A DNA stretch of 64,000 bases from Streptomyces griseoviridis. GTDB lineage: Bacteria; Actinomycetota; Actinomycetes; Streptomycetales; Streptomycetaceae. The position numbers and the translations under genes are program-made. The stretch spans positions 186,001 through 250,000 of the forward strand of contig BMSM01000003.1 in NCBI GenBank assembly GCA_014649155.1. The letters run 5' to 3'. This document shows positions 7,244-14,456 of the stretch, one piece after another (the stretch's first letter is position 1; the number at the start of each line of letters is the position of its first letter). The notes under the pieces were generated by a model. It saw only the letters and a list, made by a program, of their open reading frames with translations. It made no database searches and was not told where the DNA came from.

Positions 7244-7900
7244 ATGCGCGCCCACCTGGCCCGCGTCGACGCGGTGCTCGTCCAAGCGGTCATCGCCGCC
7301 GCGCTGTCCTTCGCCCACCTGCACGACGTCGCCTCGGCGGCTGGGCAGGACGGGTGGAAGGCGTGGGCCTATCCCGTCTCGGTCGACCTGCTGCTCGTCG
7401 CCGCCTGGCGCCGATTGCGGTCCGGCGAGGCGAAAGCGGCCGGGTGGTGCTGGTTCCTGATCGCCCTCGCTGCGTCCCTGGGCGCGAACGTCGCTACCGC
7501 CGGGCTGCTCGACCTGGAGGAGGTGCCGGCCTGGCTCCGCATCCTCGTCGCGGGCTGGCCTGCGGTCGCCTTCCTCGGCGGAACCCTTCTCGTCCACTCG
7601 CCGCCGGCCACGCACGACGGGACCAGTGACGCCGTGGGCGAGGAGAAGCCCGAGGACATCGCGGACCAGGAGGACGCGCCCGACCCCGCACCGGAACCCC
7701 CGGCACCACCAACAGCCGACCCGGAACCGGCTCCGCCTGCGCGGCCGGTCGCCGTCCCGGCCGCCCTGGTCGGGCACGCCCGCAAAGTCGCCGCCGAGCA
7801 CCACGCCCGCACCGGAACGGCCATCGACACCCCGACCCTGCGCGCCCGCCTCGGCGTCCCGCCGTCCATGGCCGATGCCATCGCAGCCCAGCTCACCTGA
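7244..7900 (+). CDS. DUF2637 / SpdB-like membrane protein
   Basis: 218 aa from ATG 7244, with AAGGAG 8 nt upstream (preferred to in-frame 7184). Four hydrophobic segments lie within about residues 10-125, including FAHLHDVA and the run AWAYPVSVDLLLVAAW. A Pro/Glu-rich linker (about 130-175) leads to a small C-terminal helical domain. SpdB-type proteins support intramycelial spread of transferred DNA in Streptomyces plasmids and AICEs. A second DUF2637 protein occurs in the adjacent prophage (26197-27018) with the same HLHDVA signature. Confidence 0.82.
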   Translation: MRAHLARVDAVLVQAVIAAALSFAHLHDVASAAGQDGWKAWAYPVSVDLLLVAAWRRLRSGEAKAAGWCWFLIALAASLGANVATAGLLDLEEVPAWLRILVAGWPAVAFLGGTLLVHSPPATHDGTSDAVGEEKPEDIADQEDAPDPAPEPPAPPTADPEPAPPARPVAVPAALVGHARKVAAEHHARTGTAIDTPTLRARLGVPPSMADAIAAQLT

Positions 7901-7916
7901 CCGACAAAGGAGAACC

Positions 7917-8099
7917 ATGCCTCTCTGCTTCAACACGGCCGCCGACTACCTCGAAGCGGCCCGCGAGATGGCCGCAAGCGGTCGGTCGGCGCTCGCTCGG
8001 CTTCTCGCCGAAGAAGCCGCCGACCGCACGTCGGACCCCAGGGAAGCCGCCCGGACCCTGCGCGAGTTCCCTGGCCCCAGCCTGCGACAGGAGGACTGA
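7917..8099 (+). CDS. Small AICE protein of unknown function
   Basis: 60 aa from ATG 7917, with AAAGGAG 5 nt upstream. It is Ala-rich and helical with an acidic patch (LLAEEAADRTSD) and no membrane segment. It begins 16 bp after the SpdB-like gene and ends 2 bp before the next gene, so it belongs to the transfer operon. Function unknown. Confidence 0.7.
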   Translation: MPLCFNTAADYLEAAREMAASGRSALARLLAEEAADRTSDPREAARTLREFPGPSLRQED

Positions 8100-8101
8100 C
8101 C

Positions 8102-8293
8102 ATGCCCGCACCGAAGCGTTTCCGCAACGTCAGCCGCACCGGCCCCGTCCAGGTCGGCACGTCCTACGACGGTCGCGGCCGGGAGAAGCACACCGCCGCC
8201 TGCACAGCTCCGCGCTGCGGCTTCTCCGCCGACTACGACAGCCGCGCCGCCGCCGAACTGGCCGCCCGTACCCACCGCTGCCCTGTCCGCTGA
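8102..8293 (+). CDS. Mobile element transfer protein family (small, Cys/His-bearing)
   Basis: 63 aa. It resembles the small proteins annotated as mobile element transfer protein in many Streptomyces elements: basic N-terminus (PKRFRNVSRTGP), then C-TAPRC (two Cys five apart) and a C-terminal THRC. This suggests a small metal-binding or nucleic-acid-binding fold. It lies 2 bp after the previous stop within the Spd cluster. The exact role in transfer or spread is not known to me. Confidence 0.72.
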   Translation: MPAPKRFRNVSRTGPVQVGTSYDGRGREKHTAACTAPRCGFSADYDSRAAAELAARTHRCPVR

Positions 8294-8308
8294 AAGGACC
8301 CGCACACC

Positions 8309-8503
8309 GTGACCGTCAGCCTGCCGCTCGTCGTCCTGCTCGGCTTCTTCGCCTGGGGAGCGGTCAAGTTCCTCGGTGTCCGCACGTGGATCGTCGTCTT
8401 GATCGCCCTCTTCGGCTTCTGGCTCTCGGACACCTTCCTCGCCCCCGCCATCGAATCCGGCACGCGCTCCGGCGTGGACATCGTCGACGGCTCACATGAC
8501 TAG
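8309..8503 (+). CDS. Small two-helix membrane protein (spread-associated)
   Basis: 64 aa from GTG 8309 (GAAAGGA upstream). Two adjoining hydrophobic segments (residues 4-20, LPLVVLLGFFAWGAVKFL, and 26-45) form a hairpin, followed by a polar tail. Small membrane proteins between SpdB and RepSA are typical of Streptomyces spread loci. The last codons overlap operator E, and the stop TAG is part of the palindrome. Confidence 0.72.
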   Translation: MTVSLPLVVLLGFFAWGAVKFLGVRTWIVVLIALFGFWLSDTFLAPAIESGTRSGVDIVDGSHD

Positions 8504-8508
8504 ACGAG
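8495..8508 (+). promoter_or_regulatory. Operator E, in front of the SpdD/RepSA segment
   Basis: CATGACTAGACGAG matches operator D at 11 of 14 positions. The following leader (GTAGATAAGGAGA-GCTT) is nearly the same as that after D. It would give the repressor a second control point inside the operon, before the small membrane protein and repSA. Confidence 0.55.
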
Positions 8509-8528
8509 TAGATAAGGAGAGCTTCGCA

Positions 8529-8774
8529 GTGTTCCTGCCCAAGTACCCCGACAGCCCGACACCGCCGCCCGCACACACCCACGCTGCGGCCGACCAGACC
8601 TCGGTCCGGCGGTCGGTTCCTCAAATTTCCGTCAACACCGGAGCGGTCGCGGCCGTCCTCGTCGGCGGCGTCGTGCTGACCGCGCTTCTGGCCGCCGTCG
8701 CCGTCACGGCCGTCTCCGTGGCCGTCGCCGCCGTGGTCCTGCGCTCGCTGCTCCGCGACCAGCACCGTCGCTGA
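8529..8774 (+). CDS. SpdD-like small membrane protein
   Basis: 81 aa from GTG 8529, with AAGGAG 9 nt upstream. An upstream in-frame ATG at 8496 lies inside operator E and lacks a ribosome site. A Pro/His-rich N-terminus (to about residue 35) is followed by one long hydrophobic segment of Ala/Val (about 41-72) and a basic C-terminus. This matches SpdD-type proteins in layout. A strong terminator follows at once. Confidence 0.7.
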   Translation: MFLPKYPDSPTPPPAHTHAAADQTSVRRSVPQISVNTGAVAAVLVGGVVLTALLAAVAVTAVSVAVAAVVLRSLLRDQHRR

Positions 8775-8783
8775 CACACCAGA

Positions 8784-8829
8784 CCCCCGGGGCGGCCTCG
8801 ATACCGCCAAGCATCCGCCGCCCCGGGGG
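8784..8829 (+). terminator. Hairpin terminator after the transfer operon
   Basis: A perfect 13-bp stem (8784-8796 with 8817-8829, CCCCCGGGGCGGC) has a 20-nt loop. There is no T run, as is usual in Streptomyces. It separates the transfer/spread genes from repSA. Confidence 0.7.
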
Positions 8830-8864
8830 CCGTCTCCCTCCAGCCGAAACCAGAAGGAGAAGCC

Positions 8865-10223
8865 ATCATCACCCGCGCCACTCCGCCTCCGCTCCACGAA
8901 CTCGGCGAACTGGCCGCACTCGGCACCATGCCCGCCCTCCTGCGCCAGCTCGCCGGCCTCGGCGGTTGCACGCACCCGATCCGCCTCGACGGCCACCGCA
9001 CCGAGTACGCCGTCGACACACGCACCGGTGAGATCGGCAACGTCCTCCACCACCTCGACTCCGCCGGCCTCCCGGCCGGTCACCTCCTGGTCCGCTGCAA
9101 CAACCGCCGCACGACCCGCTGCGCGGCCTGCGCCGAGGTGTACCGCCGCGACACCTTCCACCTGATCACCTCCGGACTGCGCGGCGGCAAAGGCGTCCCC
9201 GAACGCGTCGCCGCCCACCCGCGCATCTTCGCCACCTTCACCGCCCCCAGCTTCGGCCCGGTCCACAACCGCCTCACCGGCCCGGCCGGATCGGTCCGCC
9301 GCTGCCGCTGCGGCGCGCTCCATGACCAGGACGACCCCGCCCTCGGCACCCCGCTCGACCCGAACACCTACGACTACGAAGCGGCCGTCCTCTGGAACGC
9401 GCATGCCGGTCCACTGTGGCGGCGCTTCTCCATCTACCTGCGCCGGGAGGTCGCCAAGCGCGCCGGCCTCACCCAGCGGGCCTTCCGCGAGCACGCCCGG
9501 GTGTCCTTCGCCAAGGTCGCCGAGTACCAGAAGCGCGGGGCAGTCCACTTCCACGCCGTCATCCGCATCGACGGCCCCGAGGGCGGCGACACCCCGCCTC
9601 CCGCCTGGGCCACCGCCGAGCTGCTGACCGACGCCATCCAGGCCGCCGCCGTCGCCACCCGCGTGGACGGCCCGGTCATCGACGGCCGCGCTCACGCCTT
9701 CACCTTCGGCCGTCAGCTCGACGTCCGCACCATCCGCTCGGCCGACTTCGACGGCGGCCAGGAGCTGACCGAGCGGGCCGTCGCCGCGTACATCGCCAAG
9801 TACGCCACCAAGGGCGCCGAGACCGCCACGGGAGCCCTGGACCGGCCGCTGAGGTTCCTCGCCGAACTCGCCCAGCTCGACATCAGCGACCACGCCCGCC
9901 AGCTCGTCCGCACCGCCTGGACCCTCGGCGCACGCAAGGACCTCGAACACCTCCGCCTGCGGGCCTGGGCCCACATGCTCGGCTTCCGCGGCCACTTCTC
10001 CACCAAGTCCCGCCGCTACTCCACCACCCTCGGCGCCCTCCGCGACGTCCGCGCCGCATGGCGTCGCGCACAAGCCCTGGCAGCGAACGAGACCGACCCG
10101 GACACCACCCTCGTCCTCGCGCACTGGATCTACGCCGGAACCGGCCTCACCGACGCCGAAGCCTGGCTCGCCGAAACCCTCGAACCCGCTCCCGGAACGG
10201 AAGGAGAACCGACCCATGCGTGA
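8865..10223 (+). CDS. repSA: RepSA-type rolling-circle replication initiator, apparent ATC start
   Basis: The frame holds a replication initiator of the pSAM2 RepSA kind. The HUH metal motif GAVHFHAVIRID (His at 207 and 209 counting from ATG 8928) and the AAYIAKYATK tyrosine motif (288 and 292) mark a rolling-circle nuclease; CxxC pairs near residues 57-68 and 126-128 may bind zinc. The only ATG near the start (8928) has no ribosome site. A strong AAGGAG ends 5 nt before ATC ATC at 8865-8870, with no ATG, GTG or TTG there. I take ATC 8865 as the likely start (452 aa); 8928 gives 431 aa. Overlaps xis by 8 bases. Confidence 0.85.
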   Translation: MITRATPPPLHELGELAALGTMPALLRQLAGLGGCTHPIRLDGHRTEYAVDTRTGEIGNVLHHLDSAGLPAGHLLVRCNNRRTTRCAACAEVYRRDTFHLITSGLRGGKGVPERVAAHPRIFATFTAPSFGPVHNRLTGPAGSVRRCRCGALHDQDDPALGTPLDPNTYDYEAAVLWNAHAGPLWRRFSIYLRREVAKRAGLTQRAFREHARVSFAKVAEYQKRGAVHFHAVIRIDGPEGGDTPPPAWATAELLTDAIQAAAVATRVDGPVIDGRAHAFTFGRQLDVRTIRSADFDGGQELTERAVAAYIAKYATKGAETATGALDRPLRFLAELAQLDISDHARQLVRTAWTLGARKDLEHLRLRAWAHMLGFRGHFSTKSRRYSTTLGALRDVRAAWRRAQALAANETDPDTTLVLAHWIYAGTGLTDAEAWLAETLEPAPGTEGEPTHA

Positions 10224-10398
10224 TGACGAGCTGCTGACGGTGCCCGACGTGATGGCGCGGCTGAAGGTCGGTCGTTCCACGGTCTACGACCTGATCCGGT
10301 CCCGTCGCCTGCCCTCGATCACCATCGGCCGGTGTCGCCGCATCCCGGCGCGGGCCGTCCGCGAGTACATCACCGACGAACTGGAGGCGGCGGCCTGA
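10216..10398 (+). CDS. xis: Excisionase (MerR-like HTH, Xis)
   Basis: 60 aa. A single winged-helix DNA-binding domain fills the protein: TVPDVMARLKVGRSTVYDLI, then a basic RSRRLPSI wing, as in pSAM2 Xis and other AICE excisionases. It starts inside the last codons of repSA and its stop overlaps the int start (TGATG), giving the classic repSA-xis-int coupling. Together with Int it would direct excision at the tRNA-Arg att site. Confidence 0.88.
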   Translation: MRDDELLTVPDVMARLKVGRSTVYDLIRSRRLPSITIGRCRRIPARAVREYITDELEAAA

Positions 10399-11552
10399 TG
10401 GCCCAGCAACGCAAGCGGAACCCCAACGGCGCCGGCACCATCACCAAGCGCAAAGACGGCCGTTTCCAGTGCGCGGTGTACGTCCTCCAGCCGGACGGCA
10501 CCCGTGCCCGCAAGTTCGCCTACGGCAAGACCTGGGCCGAGTGCGACGCCAAGCGCCGGGAACTGCTCGACAAGGTCGACCAGGGCGTGCCCGTGCCGAC
10601 CCGGTCGGCCAAGCTCGCCGAGTGGCTGCCGTACTGGTTGGAAAGCGTCATCAAGCCCCGGCGGAAGCTCAGCACGTACGACAAGTACGAAGCGCACGTC
10701 CGGCTCTACCTGCTGCCGCTCCTCGGCGCGAAGCGGCTCGAATCGCTGGGCGTCGCCGACGTGCGCCGCTTCCTCGTCCGCCTGGAGGAGAAGACCACGG
10801 CGGCGACGGCCAAGGAGGCACACCGTGTGCTGCGTTCGGCGCTGTCCTCGGCGTGCCGCGAGGAACTGATCACGCGGAACGTCGCCAAGCTCGTCGAACC
10901 TCCTCGCACAGACAACCACGAGCTGAAGCCCTGGACTCTGGACGAGACGCTCGACTTCCTGGCGGCCTCCCGTAAGGACCCGCTGTACGCGGCCTTCGTG
11001 CTCGCCATCGCCATGGGGCTCCGCCGGGGAGAGATCGTGGGCCTGCGCTGGTCGGACGTCGACCTCGACGGCCGCGTGCTGTACGTCCGCCAGCAGGTGC
11101 AGCGGCGCCGTGGCGTGCTGTACGACGACGATCCCAAGAGCCGCCGTCGCCGTGCCGTCCCGCTGCCCGCGCTCTGCATCGCGCCCTTGCGCTGGCACCG
11201 GATGCGGCAGGTAGTGCCTCGGGCGAAAGCGGGGGAGACCTGGCGCGAGTCGGACTACGTCTTCACCACTCGTACCGGACGCCCGGTCGAGCCGCGGAAC
11301 CTCTACCGGTCCTTCACCCGCGTCGCCCGGTCCGCCGGACTCCGGGTGATCCGGCTGCACGACGCCCGGCACGGCACGGCCACGCTCCTCACGGCGGCCG
11401 GGGTCGCGCCCCGCGTGGTGATGGAGATCCTGGGGCACTCCCAGATCAGCATCACCATGAACGTGTACACGCACGTCGTGCAGGACACGCAGCGCGAGGC
11501 CATGAGCCACATGGACCGGCTGCTCAGGAAGAGGCGCCCTGGTCGTCAGTGA
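10398..11552 (+). CDS. int: Tyrosine site-specific integrase of the AICE
   Basis: 384 aa from ATG 10398. An N-terminal arm-binding domain (about 10-60) and a core-binding SAM-like domain (about 70-165) precede the catalytic domain. Catalytic residues are visible: R in GLRRGEIVGLRW (about 209), H321 and R324 in HDARHG, H347 in ILGHSQ, and nucleophile Y357 in MNVYTHV. A terminator follows and the att core lies 70 bp downstream, as expected for an enzyme that recombines in the 3' end of a tRNA gene. Confidence 0.93.
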   Translation: MAQQRKRNPNGAGTITKRKDGRFQCAVYVLQPDGTRARKFAYGKTWAECDAKRRELLDKVDQGVPVPTRSAKLAEWLPYWLESVIKPRRKLSTYDKYEAHVRLYLLPLLGAKRLESLGVADVRRFLVRLEEKTTAATAKEAHRVLRSALSSACREELITRNVAKLVEPPRTDNHELKPWTLDETLDFLAASRKDPLYAAFVLAIAMGLRRGEIVGLRWSDVDLDGRVLYVRQQVQRRRGVLYDDDPKSRRRRAVPLPALCIAPLRWHRMRQVVPRAKAGETWRESDYVFTTRTGRPVEPRNLYRSFTRVARSAGLRVIRLHDARHGTATLLTAAGVAPRVVMEILGHSQISITMNVYTHVVQDTQREAMSHMDRLLRKRRPGRQ

Positions 11553-11582
11553 CCGACGCCGTTGATGTCAGAAGTGGATGTC

Positions 11583-11616
11583 AAAGGCCCCGGACCATGA
11601 TCGGTCCGGGGCCTTT
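11583..11616. terminator. Intrinsic terminator after int
   Basis: A perfect 14-bp stem, AAAGGCCCCGGACC with its complement, has a 6-nt loop and is flanked by A and T runs. It therefore works in both directions, ending int and any minus-strand transcript from the tRNA side. Confidence 0.85.
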
Positions 11617-11622
11617 TGGCTG

Positions 11623-11666
11623 GTGCCCCCGGCAGGATTCGAACCTGCGACACCCGCTTTAGGAGA
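11623..11666 (-). other. att core, left copy (AICE attR / prophage attL)
   Basis: These 44 bp are identical to 52370-52413 and correspond to the 3' part of tRNA-Arg (anticodon stem 3' side through T arm and acceptor). Identity stops at 11667/52414. No 5' tRNA half follows, so this copy is only a fragment. Both the AICE integrase and the prophage integrase end or begin next to it. Confidence 0.88.
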
Positions 11667-11707
11667 AAGCGTGCACCGCCCGTGAGCGTCAGTGAGATTG
11701 AGTGAGT

Positions 11708-11810
11708 CTCAGTGAGGCTCGCATAGCTGGGGCTTGAGCTGCGCGAATGTGTCTCAGTGAGGCTCAGTGAGGCTCAGTGAGGGGGTGTTGTGGCATCCAT
11801 GTGGCATCCG
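11708..11810. repeat. Direct repeats beside attL (integrase arm-type sites)
   Basis: CTCAGTGAGG occurs at 11708, 11753, 11763 and 11773, the last three head to tail; a degenerate copy is near 11687. Next come two head-to-tail 11-mers, TGTGGCATCCA and TGTGGCATCCG (11789-11810). The second set is repeated near the right end of the prophage (52280-52301). Position and repetition fit integrase/excisionase binding sites. Confidence 0.6.
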
Positions 11811-11813
11811 GCC

Positions 11814-13097
11814 TCACACCGCCTTGAGAATTCGAACGGCGGCCTTCAGCTCGGGCGCCATGACGGCGAGCACCTGAGCCGCCACATCCTCGGCCGAGTG
11901 TTGATACAGCCACGTCACCTTGCTGCCGCGGTCGTGCCCCATGACCGTCTGCACGTCCTTCTCCGGGACACCCAGATCCTTCAGCCTGGTGGCGAACACG
12001 TGCCGCAGATCGTGCACCCGCGGCCACCACTCCAGCCGCCCCGTCTCCGCGTTCTTCACCTTCCGAGCCAGGCCGGCAGCCTGAATCGCTGGCAGCCACG
12101 ATCGCCGGAAGTTGTGCCGGGTAAGGGCACCACCGAGCGGCCCGCGGAACACCAGCTCGTCCGCGTGCAGGTCTCGGCCGTCTCCGATCGGCGAGACGGT
12201 GTCGACCGGACGGAACCGGGCCGCCATCGCCTCGACCGCTTCGACCGCCTGTGGGGTAAGAGGGACGGTGCGGAAGCCGGCCGCGCTCTTGGGCGCCGCC
12301 TTCCGGAACAGGGTCCCCCGGTCTTCACTGAGCACTTCCTTCACCTTGAGGTGCTTACCCTCCAGGTCGACGTGCCCCCACCGCAGGCCGGTCGCCTCAC
12401 CCCACCGAAGACCGGTCTCCTCAAGGAACACCACCAAGGGCCGGTACCACACCGGCATGTACTCGCGGATCTGCGCGCACTGCTCCCGCGTCGGCGGCCG
12501 GGTGTCCTCGGCGTCCTTCTTCGGTGGCGCCTCCAACTGCACTTCGGCGGCCGGGTTGAAGGGGATGCGCTTCCCGTCGCGCACGGCGTCCCGGAGCATC
12601 TGGTTCAGCAGCTCCAGCACCTTGCGCCGCGTGTGGTAGCCCTTCACCTCGGACGTGAGCCACTTCTGGAGTTCGATGAACTCCAGGTCACACAGCCGCC
12701 AGCGTCCCCACCGCGGTTGGATGTGGGCGGTCCACGCGGACAGCTTCCGATTCGTCGTGGTCACGGCGCGCTGCGGCTGCGCCGGCCACCACAGGTCCCA
12801 CCACTGCGTGAGCGTGATCTCGCCGCGCTTGGGGTCGGCGTACTCGCGCCGCCGGACCCGCGAGCGGACGTCGTCCAGGAACGCCTCTGCGGCCCGCTTG
12901 CCGCCTTCGGCGATCGGGAAACACTTCTGCTTCTGCCGCCCGTCGGGGTCCCGGTAGCGGGCCTGCCACGAGCCGGTGCAGTCTCGCCGTCGGTTGCGCT
13001 CGCCATACTGCTCGGGCGGGTACTCCTCCATGCACTTCGGGCAGCCGCAGCTTTTCTGCCGTAGCTGCCGCGGGTTGTTCGAGGCCCTACGCCCCAT
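11814..13097 (-). CDS. int: Prophage tyrosine integrase
   Basis: 427 aa, ATG at 13097. The N-terminus has Cys-rich SCGCPKCMEEY (17-26), which may bind zinc, then an arm-binding domain, a core-binding domain (about 95-185) and a catalytic domain. Catalytic residues: R231 in TGLRWGEA, H362 and R365 in HDLRHVFATR, H388 in VMGHDRGS, nucleophile Y398 in WLYQHS. It ends 147 bp from the att core and next to arm-type repeats. It is transcribed toward the site, overlapping the upstream small gene by 11 bases. Confidence 0.92.
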   Translation of the reverse strand: MGRRASNNPRQLRQKSCGCPKCMEEYPPEQYGERNRRRDCTGSWQARYRDPDGRQKQKCFPIAEGGKRAAEAFLDDVRSRVRRREYADPKRGEITLTQWWDLWWPAQPQRAVTTTNRKLSAWTAHIQPRWGRWRLCDLEFIELQKWLTSEVKGYHTRRKVLELLNQMLRDAVRDGKRIPFNPAAEVQLEAPPKKDAEDTRPPTREQCAQIREYMPVWYRPLVVFLEETGLRWGEATGLRWGHVDLEGKHLKVKEVLSEDRGTLFRKAAPKSAAGFRTVPLTPQAVEAVEAMAARFRPVDTVSPIGDGRDLHADELVFRGPLGGALTRHNFRRSWLPAIQAAGLARKVKNAETGRLEWWPRVHDLRHVFATRLKDLGVPEKDVQTVMGHDRGSKVTWLYQHSAEDVAAQVLAVMAPELKAAVRILKAV

Positions 13098-13335
13098 GCT
13101 TCACCACCTGGTCACTCCTTCGCTGACGTGGTACGCGGGGAGTCAAATCGACCTCGGCCCCGCACCAGCAGACTGCACCGAGCTGGGGCTGGGGGACTAC
13201 CAGTTCGTGAAGGATGGCGCGGACGAGCGTGACGGTGTGTGCTGGGTCAAGGTCCCGCGGCACCCTGATCGTGCGGGTCTCGGCGTCAAAGGCCGGCGGC
13301 ACGTCGGGCGGGTCAAACTCGATGCGGACACACAT
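13087..13335 (-). CDS. Small conserved prophage protein next to integrase
   Basis: 82 aa from ATG 13335, with GGGGG 5 nt upstream; the longer frame to 13389 has no ribosome site. It contains IEFDPPDVPPAFDAETRTIR, a pattern I associate with small proteins beside integrases of Streptomyces prophages, then a helical segment VRAILHELVVPQ and a Cys-x-Cys near the end. HELVV resembles but does not complete a zinc-protease HExxH motif. It probably shares the repressor-int transcript. Confidence 0.65.
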   Translation of the reverse strand: MCVRIEFDPPDVPPAFDAETRTIRVPRDLDPAHTVTLVRAILHELVVPQPQLGAVCWCGAEVDLTPRVPRQRRSDQVVKHGA

Positions 13336-13519
13336 GTACACCCCCGGAAACGCAGGTACTACGGGACCTGAGCCGATGGGGGAGGACATCGGTCATGCGT
13401 CCGACCGTACATCCGGATGGTGGGAAATTCGACCATCGGGCAGCGTGTTGTTCGTGAACTCTCACGCTGAGTGATGAGGTCCGTTTGGCTGAGACTCCTG
13501 TTACGCGTCGAGGGTTGCG

Positions 13520-13891
13520 TTACTGGCCCGTACGGTTCATCTCGCCGAGCGCGCGCATTTCGACTTCCTTCGCGCGCTGCTGCTCGGCAGTGAGCTGTCG
13601 CCAGAGCCTCAGGATGCGCTCCTCACCTTCGAGTGAAGGTGGGCCGGGTGCCTCGCGGCCGGCCGCGGCGAAGATCTCGTCTTCGGTGAACTTCGGGAAC
13701 TCGCGAGCTAGGGCGCGCAGCTTCTCAGGATTCGGGCCGCGCTTACCGCCACGCGTGCGGTTGGCCCAGGCGTTGATGGTGGAGGCGCCTGTGCCGATGC
13801 GGCGCGCGATCTCGCTCTCGCTGACGTTGTACTCGTCCTTCAGCCGAGCGAGAAGCTGCGCCAGATCTTCGGTGCGCTCCTGGTCTGTCAC
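13520..13891 (-). CDS. XRE-family prophage repressor (CI-like)
   Basis: 123 aa. The helix-turn-helix spans about residues 10-60 (EYNVSESEIARRIGTGASTI); the rest is a short charged helical tail without a peptidase domain, so it is not a LexA-like self-cleaving repressor. It is divergent from the early operon and followed by the integrase, the usual immunity layout. The 256-bp gap upstream holds inverted repeats that are good operator candidates. Confidence 0.82.
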   Translation of the reverse strand: MTDQERTEDLAQLLARLKDEYNVSESEIARRIGTGASTINAWANRTRGGKRGPNPEKLRALAREFPKFTEDEIFAAAGREAPGPPSLEGEERILRLWRQLTAEQQRAKEVEMRALGEMNRTGQ

Positions 13892-13912
13892 GCGCTAAGC
13901 ATGCTTGGTGAT

Positions 13913-13940
13913 CTTCTACTTTTGCAAGCCAAAGTAGAAG
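13913..13940. promoter_or_regulatory. Inverted repeat in the immunity region
   Basis: Perfect 10-bp arms CTTCTACTTT and AAAGTAGAAG surround an 8-nt spacer, just upstream of the repressor start at 13891. The half-site TTCTAC/GTAGAA recurs at 14011, 14088 and 14402, so it may be the repressor recognition unit. Confidence 0.55.
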
Positions 13941-14080
13941 CGTGGCGTGTTCCGTGCGCGGCGCGCGACCTCCCCGTCACGCGCCGTCGCCGGTGTCATA
14001 TGCCTCCACCGTAGAACAGCTTTTCGATTACTGCCACACTCACCGAAACTCACGCTGCCTCACTTGACCTCACTGACACT

Positions 14081-14099
14081 GACACAGTAGAAATGTGTC
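14081..14099. promoter_or_regulatory. Operator candidate before the Cro-like gene
   Basis: GACACAGTAGAAATGTGTC has GACACA and TGTGTC arms with a GTAGAAA centre. A degenerate copy lies at 14409-14427. Position 49 bp before the first early gene fits lytic-promoter control. Confidence 0.55.
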
Positions 14100-14147
14100 A
14101 ACGGCGCCGCAGGGTGCCGGGCAGTCACCGATAGGCACGGGGCGCAC

Positions 14148-14456
14148 ATGACCGACCTGATCCGCAAGGGCGAAGGCCAGCCACTCAGAGACGCGATGCA
14201 GCGCCACGGAGTGACACAGGCTGAACTCGCCGCTCGAACCCGGGCGGTCGACGTCCGCGGGCAAGGCGTGAGCGTGGCCACCGTCGCCAAGGTCACCGGG
14301 CGAGGCCGCACCGCAGTCGACAAGTGCCGACTGCGCACAGCCTGGCTCCTCACCTCGGCGATGGCTGAACCCCTCCAGGACCACTTCGACATGCCCTCAG
14401 TTTCTACTGACACAGTGGAAAGGTGTAAACCCCATGGCGACTCAGACCCTCGCTGA
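14148..14456 (+). CDS. HTH regulator, Cro-like position
   Basis: 102 aa. A helix-turn-helix is visible at about residues 10-65 (GVTQAELAARTRAVDVRGQG then SVATVAKVTGRGRTAVDKC). It is the first gene rightward of the divergent repressor, the place of a Cro-type switch protein. Its 3' end overlaps the next gene by 23 bases, and the second operator-like repeat lies within that overlap. Confidence 0.65.
   Translation: MTDLIRKGEGQPLRDAMQRHGVTQAELAARTRAVDVRGQGVSVATVAKVTGRGRTAVDKCRLRTAWLLTSAMAEPLQDHFDMPSVSTDTVERCKPHGDSDPR
14409..14427. promoter_or_regulatory. Second, degenerate operator copy
   Basis: GACACAGTGGAAAGGTGTA matches the site at 14081-14099 at most positions, preceded by TTTCTACT. It sits just before ATG 14434, inside the end of the Cro-like gene. 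Confidence 0.5.

Larger units (their letters stand above)
1..11666 (+). mobile_element. Actinomycete integrative conjugative element (AICE), right part
   Basis: The pSAM2-type module order is present: GntR repressor, FtsK/TraB translocase, Spd-like small proteins, RepSA, Xis, Int, then an att core in the 3' part of a tRNA-Arg. Int ends 70 bp before the core at 11623-11666. I saw no second copy of the core in 1-11600, so the left end is probably outside the window. The leftmost 2.7 kb is A+T-richer cargo. Confidence 0.8.

Noticed and set aside
5695..7293. 532-aa minus-strand frame opposite the translocase gene
   Set aside because: Shadow of Walker-containing translocase; composition is unlike a natural protein.
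8364..10280. 638-aa minus-strand frame opposite repSA
   Set aside because: Gly/Ala/Val-rich shadow of repSA codons; the plus strand has HUH and Tyr motifs.
1..11600. Left att copy of the AICE
   Set aside because: I looked for the tRNA 3' core on both strands and found none; the left end is presumed outside the window.
11624..11700. Second tRNA-Arg gene
   Set aside because: Only the 3' 44 bp is present; the 5' acceptor, D arm and anticodon 5' strand are missing, so it is an att fragment.
11690..11790. Reading the CTCAGTGAGG repeats as a replication origin
   Set aside because: They lie between att core and integrase, where arm-type sites are expected; no replication gene is near on the phage side.
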